Assembly: GCF_011075055.1 (NCBI RefSeq)
Contig: NC_058147.1
Coordinates: forward strand, 11,036,001 to 11,100,000
From: Mangifera indica
Lineage: Eukaryota; Streptophyta; Magnoliopsida; Sapindales; Anacardiaceae
Length of the DNA stretch: 64,000 nucleotides
Direction of reading: 5' to 3'
The notes under the pieces are model-generated. The model saw nothing but the letters and a program-made list of their open reading frames with translations, was not told where the DNA came from and did no database searches. Position numbers and translations under genes: made by a program. Position 1 is the first letter of the stretch; the number at the start of each line of letters is the position of its first letter. Positions 13,201 through 26,518 of this stretch are shown here, piece by piece.

Positions 13201-14689
13201 TCTTTCATATTTACCAATAGTTATATTGTAGATTACTATCAAACATTACAAACTTGTTAGACAGAGAGGCCTGGAGGGGAATTAAACCTAAGACTTATTG
13301 TTTAAGACCAACTTATAAGTTAAGACCAAAAGTTTAACTGCTTAACTCAGAGGGTTAGTACAATACGCTCTTTGTGATGGTAACTTTAGTTGTTACATAT
13401 TTTGGATATTATTTTCTGTGGTATTATACCTATCTGATCTTTGTTGGTAAAAAACTTTACTTGTATGATGGAATATAGATTAATATTGAGACTTAATATA
13501 GAAAAGGTTCATGTTCTTTAGTTTTGGGGAACATAAGTATGTAAGCGCACAAGAATGAAGGCCTAATTTCTGAAGACTGTTGTGGTTTCTCATTTTCTCC
13601 CTACTAGTTTCTGAGATCCAAACAAATATCCGTGAACTGAGAGTTGTTGGATCATAGCATAGCATTTTTGCCTGTCAGTGAAGATTTCTGTTTTGGTTCA
13701 GTTTGACAGCCTGCAACCTGACTTACTTTCCTACTTGATTAGCTTTGTGTTTGATATCAGCAGTTTCAACATACTGGGGTGACCCATTCTAGTTTGGAAG
13801 GTTCAAGGGGATTTTAAGATTTTGATGGGATTCTTTTGTTTTTTCCTTTATAGGATGATATGGTAAATTATTTTCATTCCTTGACCTGAAAAATACAAAA
13901 ATAATAATAATAAGGAAAAAAGAAAGGACACCTCGTATATTATGACGAGAAATGTGGTAAACAATGAAGCATACTACATAATTTAAAACTTAAATCTGTT
14001 ATTACATTCAACAGGTAGAGAAGACAGAGTCTGATCCTCAAAACCAGGGTGGGACAACCCATGAGTCCAAACCTGTTGGCCTAAAATGGGCCCACCCTAT
14101 TCCAGTTCCTGAGACAGGCTGTGTTCTTGTTGCCACTGAAAAGCTTGATGGGATTCGTACCTTTGAGAGAACTGTTGTTCTCCTTCTCAGGTCTGGAACG
14201 AGGCATCCACAAGAGGGCCCATTTGGAATAGTCATCAACCGCCCACTTCACAAAAGGATCAAGCACATGAAACCTACGAATAATGAACTAGCTACCACTT
14301 TTGCCGATTGTTCATTGCATTTTGGTGGACCTCTGGAAGCCAGCATGTTTCTTTTGAAAACGGGGCAGTCTAAACTTTCTGGGTTTGAAGAGGTAATCCC
14401 TGGCCTATCTTTTGGAGCTCGAAACAGTTTGGATGAAGCTGCAGGGCTAGTGAAGAAAGGGGTGCTTAAGCCTCAGGATTTCAAATTCTTTGTTGGTTAT
14501 GCCGGATGGCAGCTGGATCAATTGAGAGAGGAGATCGAATCAGATTACTGGTATGTTGCTGCCTGTAGCTCTGATTTGATCTGTGGTGCATCGTCAGTTT
14601 CATCATCAGAAAGTTTATGGGAGGAAATTTTGCAACTAATGGGCGGCCACTATTCGGAATTGAGCCGGAAGCCGAAGCAAGATCTGTAG
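10205..14689 (+). CDS. DUF179/UPF0301 (AlgH-like) protein, 3 exons
   Basis: Exons are 10205-10412, 12921-13063 and 14015-14689, with GT-AG borders (CATCTG|GTAATT, ATTTAG|GAAATG, GAACAG|GTGAGG, CAACAG|GTAGAG). The joined frame encodes 341 residues ending in TAG. Residues 1-70 are Ser/Thr/Val/Lys-rich with few acidic residues, as in a chloroplast transit peptide. Residues 71-117 are a polar linker. The domain lies at about 145-330 and shows the family blocks GPFGIVINRP (185-194), HFGGP (219-223) and FVGYAGWQLDQLREEI (276-291), then YWYVAACS. Length and layout fit plant plastid-predicted members; bacterial relatives are AlgH/YqgE. The biochemical role of the plant proteins is not established, and I infer only plastid location. 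The ATG is supported by its conservation in the copy at 23139. The gene converges on the kinase gene, with 881 bases between the stops. Confidence 0.88.
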
Positions 14690-15570
14690 GTACATTTTAG
14701 CTTAATGGTTTCACAAGAATTAAAATTATATATCATTTAAGATATAGAACTGAAGTATCTGTGAAGCCAAATGTACAGAAATTTCACTGGCTTTTTTAGT
14801 CAGTAGATCTCTTTTTCATGTTTTTCCAACATAAGAAGTTTGCTAGTTAATAGCTCTTGTACGTAATACTACTTATTATCTGATTATGCTAATTAAAAAT
14901 CTTTGTCTCAGTTAGGCAATTATCTTGAATGCTTCCTGGAGTCAAATGAGGTACGTTGATAGCATTGAAATGAAGATCAGGCAATAATGTATTTGAAGAC
15001 TGAAGTGAGTTTTGGGGATAATGAAAATGTGGATAGGAATCAAATTTACTCAATTTAACAGAGCTGAGATTGGAACATTCTTCAAGAGTATTAAGAAATA
15101 ATAATAAACACTAATTTCTCATAATTAAGTTTTTCTAACAGGAACAAAACAACAAAATTAGTTGGCATAACCTCGAATTTGATTAATCTTTTTGTGGTAA
15201 ATATGATTTTCCATCTTACACATTTTTTGGAATAAGGAATTAGAGCCCTTCCCCTATACAAAGTAAATTTTCCCAACCATGTGGTGCAAAACACTGATAA
15301 TTGAAGAAAATTTATGAAGAAACTCTTATTGTTTTATCACTTCCAGAACATTTTTTTTTTGTTTACCGCAAAAGAATCTCAAAAATACCTTTCAGGATAG
15401 ACCAATTCAATCATTCATTGTGCGTCCATGGCATGTTGCTCTCCCTAGTATGAAAAACACAAGCAAAGACGCTTACACTGGGGAGATCAGCTGCTTTTCC
15501 CTGAAATATTAGTTGAATTTCCAGGAGGGTACCATGTTTACAAGGCAGCAGAGTAAAGAGTTCTTGAGAA

Positions 15571-18500
15571 TCACTGGGCATATCTTCCACGATTGTATGT
15601 CTGATCACGAACCTCATTGTTTTTGTTGGTTCCAGACTTCTCAACACGAGCTTTACGAACCGCCTGTTGGATTTGTCTCTCATGCTCTTTTAGTATGTCA
15701 TCCATGTTTGCTCCAGGAGGCATCAACGGTCCAGAGTACTGAATCCTGTTTTTCTTTGGTACATACCCCTGGCATAACAGAAACGCATTTCATATATAGA
15801 GAACTAGGAATTGGACAATAAACACATAGCTTAATGACAATGTATCGATGTAGGTGGGAAGTGGTTGGTGCAGAGGGTGCATTCATTAGGTTTCATGTCA
15901 CAGTACACTTTGCATATGATTTTCGAGTATAACAAAGCAGGCAAAGAGGACAGAAAAGTTAGATAAGTTGATTACCATAACAGGTTCTCGAGTGAAAACT
16001 CTATCATTACTTCTAAGCGAAGCATCTGCCTGAGGATGTTGAGATCTCTCCGACCTCAATTCTGCACCAATTCTGTTAGAAGCATTCTTATTCCGAGTGG
16101 CAATAGGGTGAACAACTGAGCTAGTTTGATAGTAACCCTTCCGCATATGTCCCCCGGGTGGGTCAATTGGAAAACCAGCCCCAGCATCATCCTGTGAATT
16201 GTACTTGTGTCTGGTGCTTAAGGTTTTTGATTGTCCCTGAGCCATGAATTCTGGTCTATGCGAATCTCTTGACATCTGTCTAATGGATTCGGGTTCACAT
16301 CTTTTTGCAGGATCTTCCCTTTGCCTAAAATCAAAGCAGAGGAGGCATATGTGACAATGTGTTTATTGTATACTGCTGGTATCTTTCCAAAATGAAAACG
16401 TATAATTTTCCTAGGCTCCAGAAATAAGTTGACAGCAATATCATGGGCTTATGTTCCAACCTTGACAAATAATTATAGAACATATAATAGCTGAACTACT
16501 ATAGCCTATCACTTCGCAAATTAGTGTGTTAGTAATTTCTGAAGAGTTGAGATTTTTCAAATGTTGAGTGTCTTGAATAATACCTTTTTTCTGCCATGTT
16601 ACGACGCCTTGCATCAAGTTCCTTGCTCGGTGGATATTTTGGCATATTTGATGGATCGCAAGGGAGTGGTTCTGTTGTGAAGAACTGGAGTAAAATTAAA
16701 CACAAACCAAATTCAAATTTCAAGAACATTAATGTACTTCATATATGTTTAATCAGCAAAGAACAAAAGAACAAAATCCAACAAATAAAACAGATACTTC
16801 AAATGTTCTTCCCAAAATGCATTTTTAGGATTCAACTTCAAGGCATACGGAGACAGACTTATATACTGCAGGTGTTATACTTAAAAATTAAAATAAAAAA
16901 TCTCTTATAGTGTCAAAAAAACAAAAGGGTTTCAACATGGCTTGCTATAGCCATGTTGAAAGTTAAATTGAATCCTGTAATTCACTGAATAAAAATAAGC
17001 AGATCAATCACTTGAATGATTTGTGCACTACAAAGGGAAGCCTAATAAATGATCATTCGAGCTATGGAGTTATCATCACACTACTAGAAGTAAGCTTGTG
17101 ACAAGAGATAGAACGATCAGAAAAGACTCACAGCATCATTATTCTAAAACATTGGTATTGCCATCATTGAGACCTTATTTTCCCACGATAACATCACACA
17201 CAACTTTTAATGCTTGTTCATTCTATGATATGAACCGTATGATAACAATGTGGTCAAAGATCAAGTCTAATTTAACAAGATATTAATGTTAAAAGTCACT
17301 TTTGAGCATCCAATATATCTGTAAGTAAACTTTATGTTACCTCACAATTTAGCGCTGAAGTAGCTGATCCCCGATCTTCAGGTTCCATTGAAAGAAGTTT
17401 ATCAACTAGAGACAATGCTGAATGAGGGAAATTTCTGAACGTTTCAGAAAGGCGACGCTTGTAAGGCTGTTGAGGTTTGAAACTAGTTGCATCAACATAT
17501 TTTCTTTTCTGCCAGTACTTGTCAGAGGGTGAACCGCAAAGCTTAAAGATCTTATGCATTTGCTCCACCTATCAATGAATAAATCAAAATTATTTTATCA
17601 TCTCCATTTGAATATTTATTCATGAATACCTTAATATAATTATCAATATGACAACAGAAAACAAAATAGGAAAGAACAGTAAAAGCAATAAATGGAAATC
17701 AATCCAAAACAAATTTCAGAGAGAAAAGAAACATATCTATATACGAACTTCATTCTAGACTTATGGAGAATGTTCCTTTACTTGTGTTTATGTCTAGCAT
17801 GCATAGAGATCTATTGACATTACCTCTGTTCTTCCAGGCATAATAGGTTTTCCCGCAAACAATTCTGCAAGGATGCAACCGGCACTCCACAAATCAATAG
17901 CAGGTCCATACTCTGTAGCGCCAAGCAAAAGCTCAGGTGCCCGATACCACAAAGTCACAACTCGACTTGTCAATGGTTGATTTCGATTAGGGTCAAAGAA
18001 TGTTGAAAGACCAAAGTCTCCAATCTTGAGAACTCCATCATTGTTTATCAAAAGATTTGAACCTTTAATGTCTCGGTGCAAGACACCACGACTATGGCAG
18101 TGATCAAGTCCACGAAGCAACTGTTGCATATAGCACTTGATCTGCAACACAAATTAGCATATCGAGTAATCCAAACTAACTTGTTGAGAGAAAAGGAGAG
18201 AGAACTTTCAGAGCTCCAGGATCATTTTACATAATTGCAATTCAGAAATTTTGTGGATGAAAGACAAATCCTGCCCACTATAGAGTCCTGTGTGCATTAA
18301 ATAAAAATTATGAAAGTTAAAACTTCAAAACCAGCAGAAAAGAAACTACCTGAGATTCATTGAATTTGATGCCTGGTGTCGTTGCAAGCCCGGCAAGGTC
18401 ATGCTCCATGTACTCAAAGACTAGGTACAAGCTGTCTGACATCCTTGAAGTGACTATTCCCTCAAGCTTTATAACATTTAGATGATCCACTTTACGCAAA

Positions 18501-19832
18501 ATGTAGATTTCTCTAGCCATAAAACGAACACTTTCTGGATCCATGTTGACAAACCGCACCTTCTTCAATGCAACAATTTTACCAGTTTCAAGATCACGGG
18601 CCTTGTATACACTGCTATAAGTTCCTTGCCCAATCTGCACATGTATCATACAACTTGGAAATTAGTACAGGAGAGCAGAACAATCCGTGCAAATTCATAA
18701 CCAGCTTACACCAAGAAAGCAACCAGAAACCCATATGCACTCAAACATAAATGGTGTTCCCACAAATCACAACATTAACAAACCAACAAACTTCAGTTCA
18801 ATAGTTTGCATTCGAAAGGGTTTAGTTTCATCATCATATCAATGTGTCACTACAATGGCAGCAACAACATTAGCTGGTATTATTTTATGCTTTATAATAA
18901 ACTGATTTTCAGTCTGAGTTTCACTGATAATTAGAATAAAGAGATTTGATATCAACAAAAAAGAAAAGAAGTTCGAATTTTGTTCAACATATTCTGTAGC
19001 TATTAAGAAAACATGAGGAAGATACATTCTTTCTGATGCCCAAGTAAAGAAAAGTATTTTGAAAAGTTTCTATTACTAACGACAACTAGTAACACCATTC
19101 AACGTTGCAGGTTTGTTGTAAAGCAACAAATCATCAAAATCATAGTAAAATTTATCATTACATAAGAATCAACAATTACAAGAATGTTAATCCACTTATC
19201 CAACCATAATGAAGATGATTAAAGAATTGAACTACTAACAAGCAATAACAAGAACTAACTTTTTCTATCTTCTCAAAGGAGTCTGCTTGTCGAGGCACCC
19301 ACCCTTTTATAGCTTCACCTGCAACTGAAGCTAGCCATAATGGCCATCCAGCAGCAACTTGCTCTCCTTCAGCACCAAGAAGTGGCCTCAATATATGTGA
19401 TCGTCCTCCAACGCCTGCAATGGAAGCTCCAGCATCCATTGTAGCACTTCTTTGATGATATGATCTCTTTGGCCTCTCTACAATCCAATCCTTCTTTTCT
19501 GCATCTTCCAAAAAAACACTTACAGAACTTGGATTAGCTCTAAGCGACGGCCTTGCTGATGCAACCCCTCCTCCTCCTCCCCCACCACCACCACTCTTAA
19601 AGGACGGCCGTGCTGATACATTTCCTCGTCTGCCTCCTCCCCCTACAGAATCCTCCCTCAATCTCCTCACTACAGAATCCTCTTTCGCAGCACTTTTTCT
19701 CGCTATGGACTCATCTTGCAATGAAGGGGCGGGTGCAATCAATTGAACAGAAGCAATTTTAAACTCTTTCTTTCTGTCATCCGCAGTTACATCATCCTCT
19801 GGAGCGGCCTCTTTTGAGCAAAGGCAGCCCAT
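15571..19832 (-). CDS. CDK-like Ser/Thr kinase, IBS1/CRK type, 7 exons
   Basis: Exons in gene order: 19832-19260, 18634-18350, 18141-17824, 17568-17341, 16684-16584, 16324-15976 and 15768-15571. All have GT-AG borders and the joined frame is 683 codons plus TGA. The start MGCLCSK has Gly2 for N-myristoylation and Cys3/Cys5 for palmitoylation, so plasma-membrane attachment is likely. Residues 81-89 are nine glycines between two SARPS repeats. The kinase domain begins near 188: GQGTYSSVY loop (193-201), ATP lysine K215, cyclin-helix-like PESVRFMAREI with E232, catalytic HRDIKGSN with D310, DFG 328-330, and VVTLWYRAPE with T349. These match the plant cyclin-dependent-like group that includes Arabidopsis IBS1 and CDC2cAt. 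The C-terminal third is a basic, disordered tail with MDDILKEHERQIQQAVRKAR. All catalytic residues are present. The substrate is unknown. The coding start is clear; a 5' UTR intron upstream is possible. Confidence 0.92.
16923..16962. other. Perfect hairpin in kinase intron 4
   Basis: TTTCAACATGGCT and its exact reverse complement AGCCATGTTGAAA are separated by TGCTAT, giving a 13-bp stem with a 6-base loop. It lies in the intron between exons at 17341 and 16684, close to a T-rich stretch. A short stem like this could be chance or a small foldback footprint; there is no sign of a microRNA precursor of normal length. Confidence 0.5.
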
Positions 19833-20600
19833 AATCTTTAACTTCTCCCCAAATTAGTGTGTTGCAAAGATATACAGGCCACCCTTTTGCAATAACTTTA
19901 ACATTAAGCAAATGGGTGCCTTTGCATTTCAACAGAAATCCAAAATCTTCACTAATCTTCCAAATTTCAGTAACTAACACATTTCCTGTAAATTTCTCAA
20001 TCTGGGTACTCTCACTTCGAACCAAATAACAATCGTATTACTTCCAAATCAAGAGACCAATCTCGTTACCTCATTGAATTAACGCACTAACATCATCAAA
20101 ATGTCAAAACCTAGAAACCTCTTCAAATTCAAGTCTCAAAGTTCGAAACTTTCTTCAAAACAAAACACTTAAAAAAAAATCACAAATTAAAGAAGGCTAA
20201 AAGGAGAAGTTATTCCTAACACAAAACCAGGCAATATCCAAACCAACCCACAAGTCCTAACACTGAACATAAACCAAAAAAAAAAACAATATGCTCTTCA
20301 ATGCAGGGATTCTGACCGGCCTTTGTGGGTGGCTGGTTTTTTTTTTTTTTTAATTCAATGAATCAAAATGGGGAAAATAATTATTTTTCTTTTGTGGAGA
20401 TTGACGATTGAAAGATTGAGAGGGTATGAATGGAAAAATCAATAAAAAAAATAAAAAAATAAAAAACAAATTAAAATTTCAATTTTGATGATGCAATATG
20501 AGTTGTGTCCAGTGTGTATCAAAGGGACGAAGAAGAGTGATTTGCGGAGCTACATCTCCGGAAATCCAATCATTTTCTGCTTTTCACAGCTTTTTTACAT
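19833..20600 (-). promoter_or_regulatory. Probable 5' leader and promoter of kinase gene
   Basis: This lies immediately upstream of the kinase ATG on the minus strand. It contains pyrimidine- or purine-rich tracts (poly-A/T near 20275-20360) and a less AT-rich patch at 20500-20590 (CGGAGCTACATCTCCGG hairpin-like). It is placed where a leader and core promoter are expected. I could not assign a TATA box or transcription start. Confidence 0.3.
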
Positions 20601-20832
20601 GTAATTGTAAACAACGTAACATTCTTTTTATTTCTATCAGTCATGTTTATTTATAATAAATTTAGGCCAAAACCCAAGCTTATGAGTAATCCTAAAGTCA
20701 TGCTATATGATTTCAAAAAATTCAAATACTCATCTATTAGTAAAATTTTATTAAAAAACTGAATTAAAATTAAGAATAAAATCATTATTTAACAAAAATA
20801 TTTAAAAAATTAAAATTTTATTATATTTTCTT

Positions 20833-21190
20833 CTCTCAATTTAAAAATAATAATTTTCTTATATCTAAAGTTTAAAAAATAATAATTTCATTTTTAGAAT
20901 TTTGAAACTATCTTAAAAAATGGTGAAATTTATTATCTCCGACCATATTGACTCTTTTTTATAACTTATATTTTTTTGCTTATTTGTTTATACTCTCTAA
21001 TTAAAACTCTCTCAATTTAAAAATAATAATTTTCTTATATCTTAAGTTTAAAAAGTAACAATTTTACTTTTATAATTTTGAAACTATAATTAAAGACGGT
21101 GAAATTTGTCATATTCGACCATATTGACTCTCTTTTGTAACTTGTCTTTTTTTATTGATTTGTTTATACCCTCTAATTAAAATGGTTAAT
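20833..21190. repeat. Tandem duplication, unit about 176 bp
   Basis: Two adjacent copies begin with CTCTCAATTTAAAAATAAT at 20833 and 21009. They share internal blocks GAATTTTGAAACTAT, GGTGAAATTT and CGACCATATTGACTC, and end in CTCTAATTAAAA. They differ by scattered substitutions and small indels. No coding is seen; function is unknown. Confidence 0.75.
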
Positions 21191-22700
21191 TTCAATGAAA
21201 ATAATATTTTAGATTAAATTATACTGTTTATATATCGATTTATACAATTTTTTAAATTCTTTTCATTATTATTATTATTATAATTAAGTAATTTTAGAAT
21301 ACATTATTAGTTATTTTATTTAATTAATTTTATAATATTTGTTTGTTAGTTGCGGGAGGAAAAGGCGATGACGATCTTAAGAGCAAACAAGGTAGACGTG
21401 CACAGCAATAAGTGGGTAGCAGGTGTGAGTAAGACTTTTAAGTAGTTCAGAAACTGACACGTGTCGGAATTCAACTAAAATAACTGAATGGCCTTCTTTT
21501 GCCGCCAAATTTAAAACCTGAACAAATCCAAAGCTTGATTGTGATTAGGGTTTTTTATTACAAAGTGATTTTTGTTAAGATACCAGAATTTTGGAGCATC
21601 TAATAAATTGGGTATGGATTTGTTACTTTATTTTATTTAGGAAAAGTGATATCATGTTGTTGCCTTATTAGAAGTTCTTTTTTTTTATAAGGGAAATTAA
21701 TTAATTTAAACAAAAATTTTCCTGCCTATTCAGTATACATTTTTAGGCAAAAGATTTTGAATTCAACTTTTTTGAGCAAACTAATGGTGGGTTACAACTT
21801 TTACCCATCCAATACCACAACCCAAAAGCGATTTCATATTTCACACCACACTCATTTATGCCACGCCAAAGCTGTTGATAACTGGAAAGAAGCATCTTGT
21901 TATTTTTTCTACTCGATTTCTTCATGACATTTTGTCTGTTTGCTGTTTGAAAGTAGTTTTGTTCTTGTTGTGTGATTATTTAGATTGATTTGCTTAGTTT
22001 TTGTACCAGATGAAGTCGAAAAATGTTGTCAGCATCAGATTATGATTTTTTCAGATGTTGTGTTGTTAGTTCAATTTGCTTGGATTTCTCTATGATTTGG
22101 TTAGTTTTTGTGTCAGAAGATGTCGAATATTGCCTAGGGATAATGATTTAGTTTGTATTGTGGTGTAAGTTGGTATTTTTGGCTAGAGAAAGAGGAAAAC
22201 GATGTGGCATCGACGATTGTTATTGTTCACATGCATTTTAGGCGGTTTTCTATGATAGGTTGTAACAATATGTCGATAATAATTGGAAAGATTCCTCAAG
22301 TGAATCCCAAATCTCATTCAAAGTCTAGTTTTTTACATACTAAATTTGAGTATATGAGATATTAATTTTGTATTTATCTACTACATCTGTTATAATATCC
22401 TTTAACTTGTAGATACAATTAGCTGTTATAAACACCAGTTACAATATTTTATTAAGTGCCTTTTAATTTTTTATTTCTTGTCACAAATAAACTTACATAC
22501 ATGTTGTTTTTTGTTAGAAAACATAAATTTGAAAATTTGAAAATTGTTTTTTAATAATTAAAAAAATTGAGCTCAACTTTCATGGTTTGAACTCAAGTTA
22601 AAATTTTTTAAAAACTATTGCTCAAGTTCAAGCTCAAGCCATGATGACTTATTTTTGGGTTCGATCTAATCGAATTGAAGCACAAGCTATCTTAGATTGA
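21191..22700. other. Intergenic, no gene recognised
   Basis: About 21350-21560 is less AT-rich and holds the palindromic word GACACGTGTC (near 21456), a G-box type site. It could be a promoter fragment, but no coding exon follows in either direction. The small open frames at 21743-21925 and 22153-22365 have no motif I recognise. Confidence 0.4.
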
Positions 22701-23138
22701 ATGGAGTCCTACTCCAACGAAAAACTAATAATGAATAGTGCAAGCAAGATATTAGTGTTTTGAAAACTGAAGGAGTTTACGATATTCATTAAAAATAATG
22801 GGGCCTAATCGACTAGTTTGTTTAATATATCTGCTTTATCACCCTCCCCCTCATTTTCATCGTGTCTAACGGATTACGGATTCCTTTCTGATATTTTCTG
22901 TTTTGAATATATATGGTTTCCTAGAATATTTGTTTTCCCGTTAAGAATTATTGTGTATTTATTACGTAGATTCCTATTCCCTCATTTAATTTTTTGTGCC
23001 TGTATAAATTGTATCATTCAGACAATTTAATAAATACCAAAAATACAATCCTTTTTCATATTTTAACACTTTCCAAGAAAATTGGAAACAAAAATAGACT
23101 CCAGCACAGCGAAAAAAATATAATTTTCTCAGTGGAAA

Positions 23139-25483
23139 ATGGGTCTGTGGACTGTTCAGGTGAAGAACACAAGCTTAACACCTGTTTGGATGATGAGAAA
23201 CTTGAAACCCAGCTCGGCAAATTTGGGAAAAGTTGGTGTTTTCGAGATCAGGCTTTTGAAAACCAGAGTGCTTTTTTCTTCTAACGTTTATCATCATTCT
23301 TTGCTTGTCAAAGCAATGGCTAAGAAGAATCACGACAACCCATCTGGTAATTTTGATTTTAAAATTCTGGGTTAGTTTCCAATTTTGAATTGAATGCCAA
23401 ATTTCTGGTTAATTTTGTGTTTGTGTGGTTTTGATGATGTGATTTTGTTGTGGTAGATTTTGCAAATTTTGAATCTTGGGGGTTTTCGGTTTGTGAAGAT
23501 TGGAGGAATAGAATAAAGTAGAGAAAAGTAATTTTAAAAGGAGTTCTTTTTTTTTTTTTTAATGCTGATACAGTATTATACTTGCAGAATTGACATGATT
23601 GGATAACATGACTGAATTGTTGTAAAGTAGTTTTTTTTTTTTTACGACCGTTCAACTACACAGTTATATTGAGTGAATAATGGTGAAGTAGTTTTCTCTA
23701 TAGCAGGCCATGTTGATTTGGCATAACGTATCCAGCATTCATGCTATAGTATAGTATAATTTTCCTTTCGCAATAAATTGTTGCTCTTGGAAGACTTTAA
23801 CTTATTGGGCGTTAATAGTTGCTGTAAATTTTGAAACCTTTTGTGAAATTCTTAAAATTAGCACCTGGAATGTTGTCGGAAACTGAAAATATATAAATGT
23901 TAATTGATATATTAGTGATTTAACTTATTGCAATTTTTGTTGTTTTAGATTTTCCGTAGGTGAAGGTTGTGCATTTGGTGATGTTGATTGTTATTCCTAG
24001 TTGAAAAGCAATTGCTTTTGACACAATGCATGTCTGGCATAACGCACTAAAGCTGGTTAAAAAAGGAGCCATTAGCAACAATGATAGATTACAATCTTTA
24101 GTTGATGAGTGCTGCTATAGATGGGCCAAATGTGGAAAGGGAATTTTGGTTGTTTATATGAGAGATTGTGTGACATCTGTATGTGCAAGTTGTCTTCTTT
24201 TAAAAAGAATTTTTCTGCAGTCTATTGCAAAATCATCTTCAACTCCCTTGGTCTTAATGTTTTAATTTTAGGTTAAGTTCAGTCTTCAACTCCTTTTTGA
24301 AGTAAAATTTTAATTGCCCAGCGGTTTTCCTTTATTTGTCTAAAGAATCTGTCAAGAACTGAAAATTTGTATAGCTAACGGTGATGGGAATGGGATGGAA
24401 TATGGAAAACTCTTTTCTTCTGTTAATGCAGCACAACACTCTTAAACTTGTAGGGAAGACTGTGTCCTTATTGTTTAAGGGAGGAAGTGTTTTCATTTGA
24501 ACATGCAAGGCTTCTGTATTAGGAGTAAATAGTAGCTAATGGATCATTCAATCCTTGAATTGCTCTTTTAGAAATTAATTCCAATTCTCTTTGTACAAGA
24601 GAGGAGTCTTTGTAAGTTACTTTTCTGTTTAGTTTAGCCGAAGACTCTGTAAGCTTTTAATTCTGGAATTGTTTTCAAAAACAATCATTTCAATCTCAAA
24701 CTGCGTGTTGTAGATGTAAGCATATTAAAACAGAGATTTGATCTTGATAATTGCCTCAAGGAATAATTCTATAAAAGTCATATGGATATTTCATACAGGT
24801 AACAGAATTCTTTAATCTGGATTCTGTGCTGTCAAAAGATTATAAGTTTGTATAATGTTGTTGATCTGTACATACAAAAATTTTTTAAATGGTTCTTTTT
24901 TTTTTGTGGGGGGGTGTGGGGTGGGGGGGTTGGGGTGTGTTTCTGAAACAGCAGTAGTTACAATTAAAGGAAAGATAGTGTGATGATTTGCTGCAATCTT
25001 GCATGATGAAAGAAAGGATAAGTGAACAAATTAAGTTTCCATTGATAGTGGCTGGTTAAGTCCTCAGTATATATGTATAAGCTCTGCTAGAGACTTTTGT
25101 GGTATACCTAGTTACTGAAGTGCATTTATAAAAATGGTCATTTGTTCCTGAACACTGATCTGTAGGCTACTGAAGTTTTATACTCTGGCTATGCATGAGA
25201 ATTAACACTAACTGTAATAGTTTACAAGGTGTTAACTCCTTGATGATTCTAGTTCTCATAGTGCCGTTCACTAGATCATTAGTGATAATCAGCTATTTTA
25301 AGTAACTTTTAACATATTTAACTTTGTGCATGATGATTAATTCAGGAAATGGTGATCGAGAGGGAGATAATTTGAAACGTAATAATTCTTCAGACAACAA
25401 ATCCAATGACACTGCATCCCAGAAGTCCCATTGCATAAACTTGGACTGGAGAGAGTTCAGAGCAAATCTTTGCTCAGGAACAG
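23139..25483 (+). pseudogene. DUF179 pseudogene, exons 1-2 only
   Basis: Exon 1 (23139-23346) has the same length as its parent, keeps the ATG and donor site, and encodes the same transit-peptide-like leader starting MGLWTVQVKN. Exon 2 (25346-25483) keeps its splice sites, is shortened by one codon, and has a 2-base deletion near 25470 in the AATCTTT run that shifts the frame just before the donor. The third exon, which carries the whole DUF179 domain, is absent: sequence passes from intron 2 straight to the parental 3' flank at about 25660-25678. Any transcript could give only a truncated peptide without the conserved domain. Confidence 0.88.
24908..24937 (+). other. Potential G-quadruplex in pseudogene intron
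   Basis: Four G-runs of 7, 4, 7 and 4 bases are separated by very short loops (TGT, T, TT). This fits the canonical intramolecular G-quadruplex pattern. The matching place in the parental intron (near 12410) has only shorter G-runs. Confidence 0.6.
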
Positions 25484-26518
25484 GTGAGCTTTTGTTCCTT
25501 AATTGTCTTGCTGGTAATCTATTCAACAAATGAACAGTTCTTGCATTCTAGATGATGCTATTTATACATATTCAATTTATTAGAGTCATTTTTCTCACCT
25601 CAAGTCTCCCTTGACCTTCTTTCATATTCACCAACTTTTATATTGTAGATTACTATCAAACGCCACAACATAAGAATGTACAGAAATTTCACTGGCTTTT
25701 TTAGTCAGTAGATCTCTTATTCATGTTTTTCCAACATAAGAAGTTTGCTAGTTAATAGCTCTTGTATGTAATAATACTTATTATCTGATTATGCTAATTA
25801 AAAGTCTTTGTCACAGTTAGGCAATTTTCTTGAATGCTTCCAGAAGTCAAATGAGTCAAGTTGAAAACATTGAAATGAAGATCAAGCAAAAATATATTTA
25901 AAGACTGAAGTGGGGTTACATAAGTTCTGGGGATAATGAAAATGTAGATGGGAATTAAAACATTCTTGAAGAGTACTAAGAAATAAAAATAAGTAAATAA
26001 TATAAACTAATTTCTCAAGATTAAATTTTTCTAACAGAAACAAAACAACATAATTAATTGACATAACCTGGAATTTGATGAATCTTTTCGTGGTAAAATG
26101 ATTTTGCATCTTACATTTTTTCTTTTCAAGAAGGAATTAGGCAGCAAATTGTCTTTGGGTAAAATTATATAAAATAATAGACTTGACAAGTTGACATGAC
26201 TCGTTACCCTAACATGATATCACATGAAAAAAATCAAATTAGAGTTATGATTTTTTATATGAAAAGTAGTTCGAATTAGGCTTGGGTTGACCCCAAAAAA
26301 ATTGGATCAAGTTCGGATTGACATAGGGTCGACTCAAATTGACCCAAAAACATTAAACAAAATATTACATAATATTATAACAATTAAAAACTTCAATATT
26401 CTTTATTTTTTTAATTTAATAGAAATAATTTAAATCCATGGAATCTATATTCCCTAATTTGAATCAATAAATAAATTGATATTGGAATATCAAACACTAA
26501 ATTTGCATCACTCAAAGA

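Noticed and set aside
15513..15821. 102-codon plus-strand frame opposite the kinase tail
   Set aside because: It is a shadow of the last kinase exon, whose minus frame has correct splice sites and conserved motifs.
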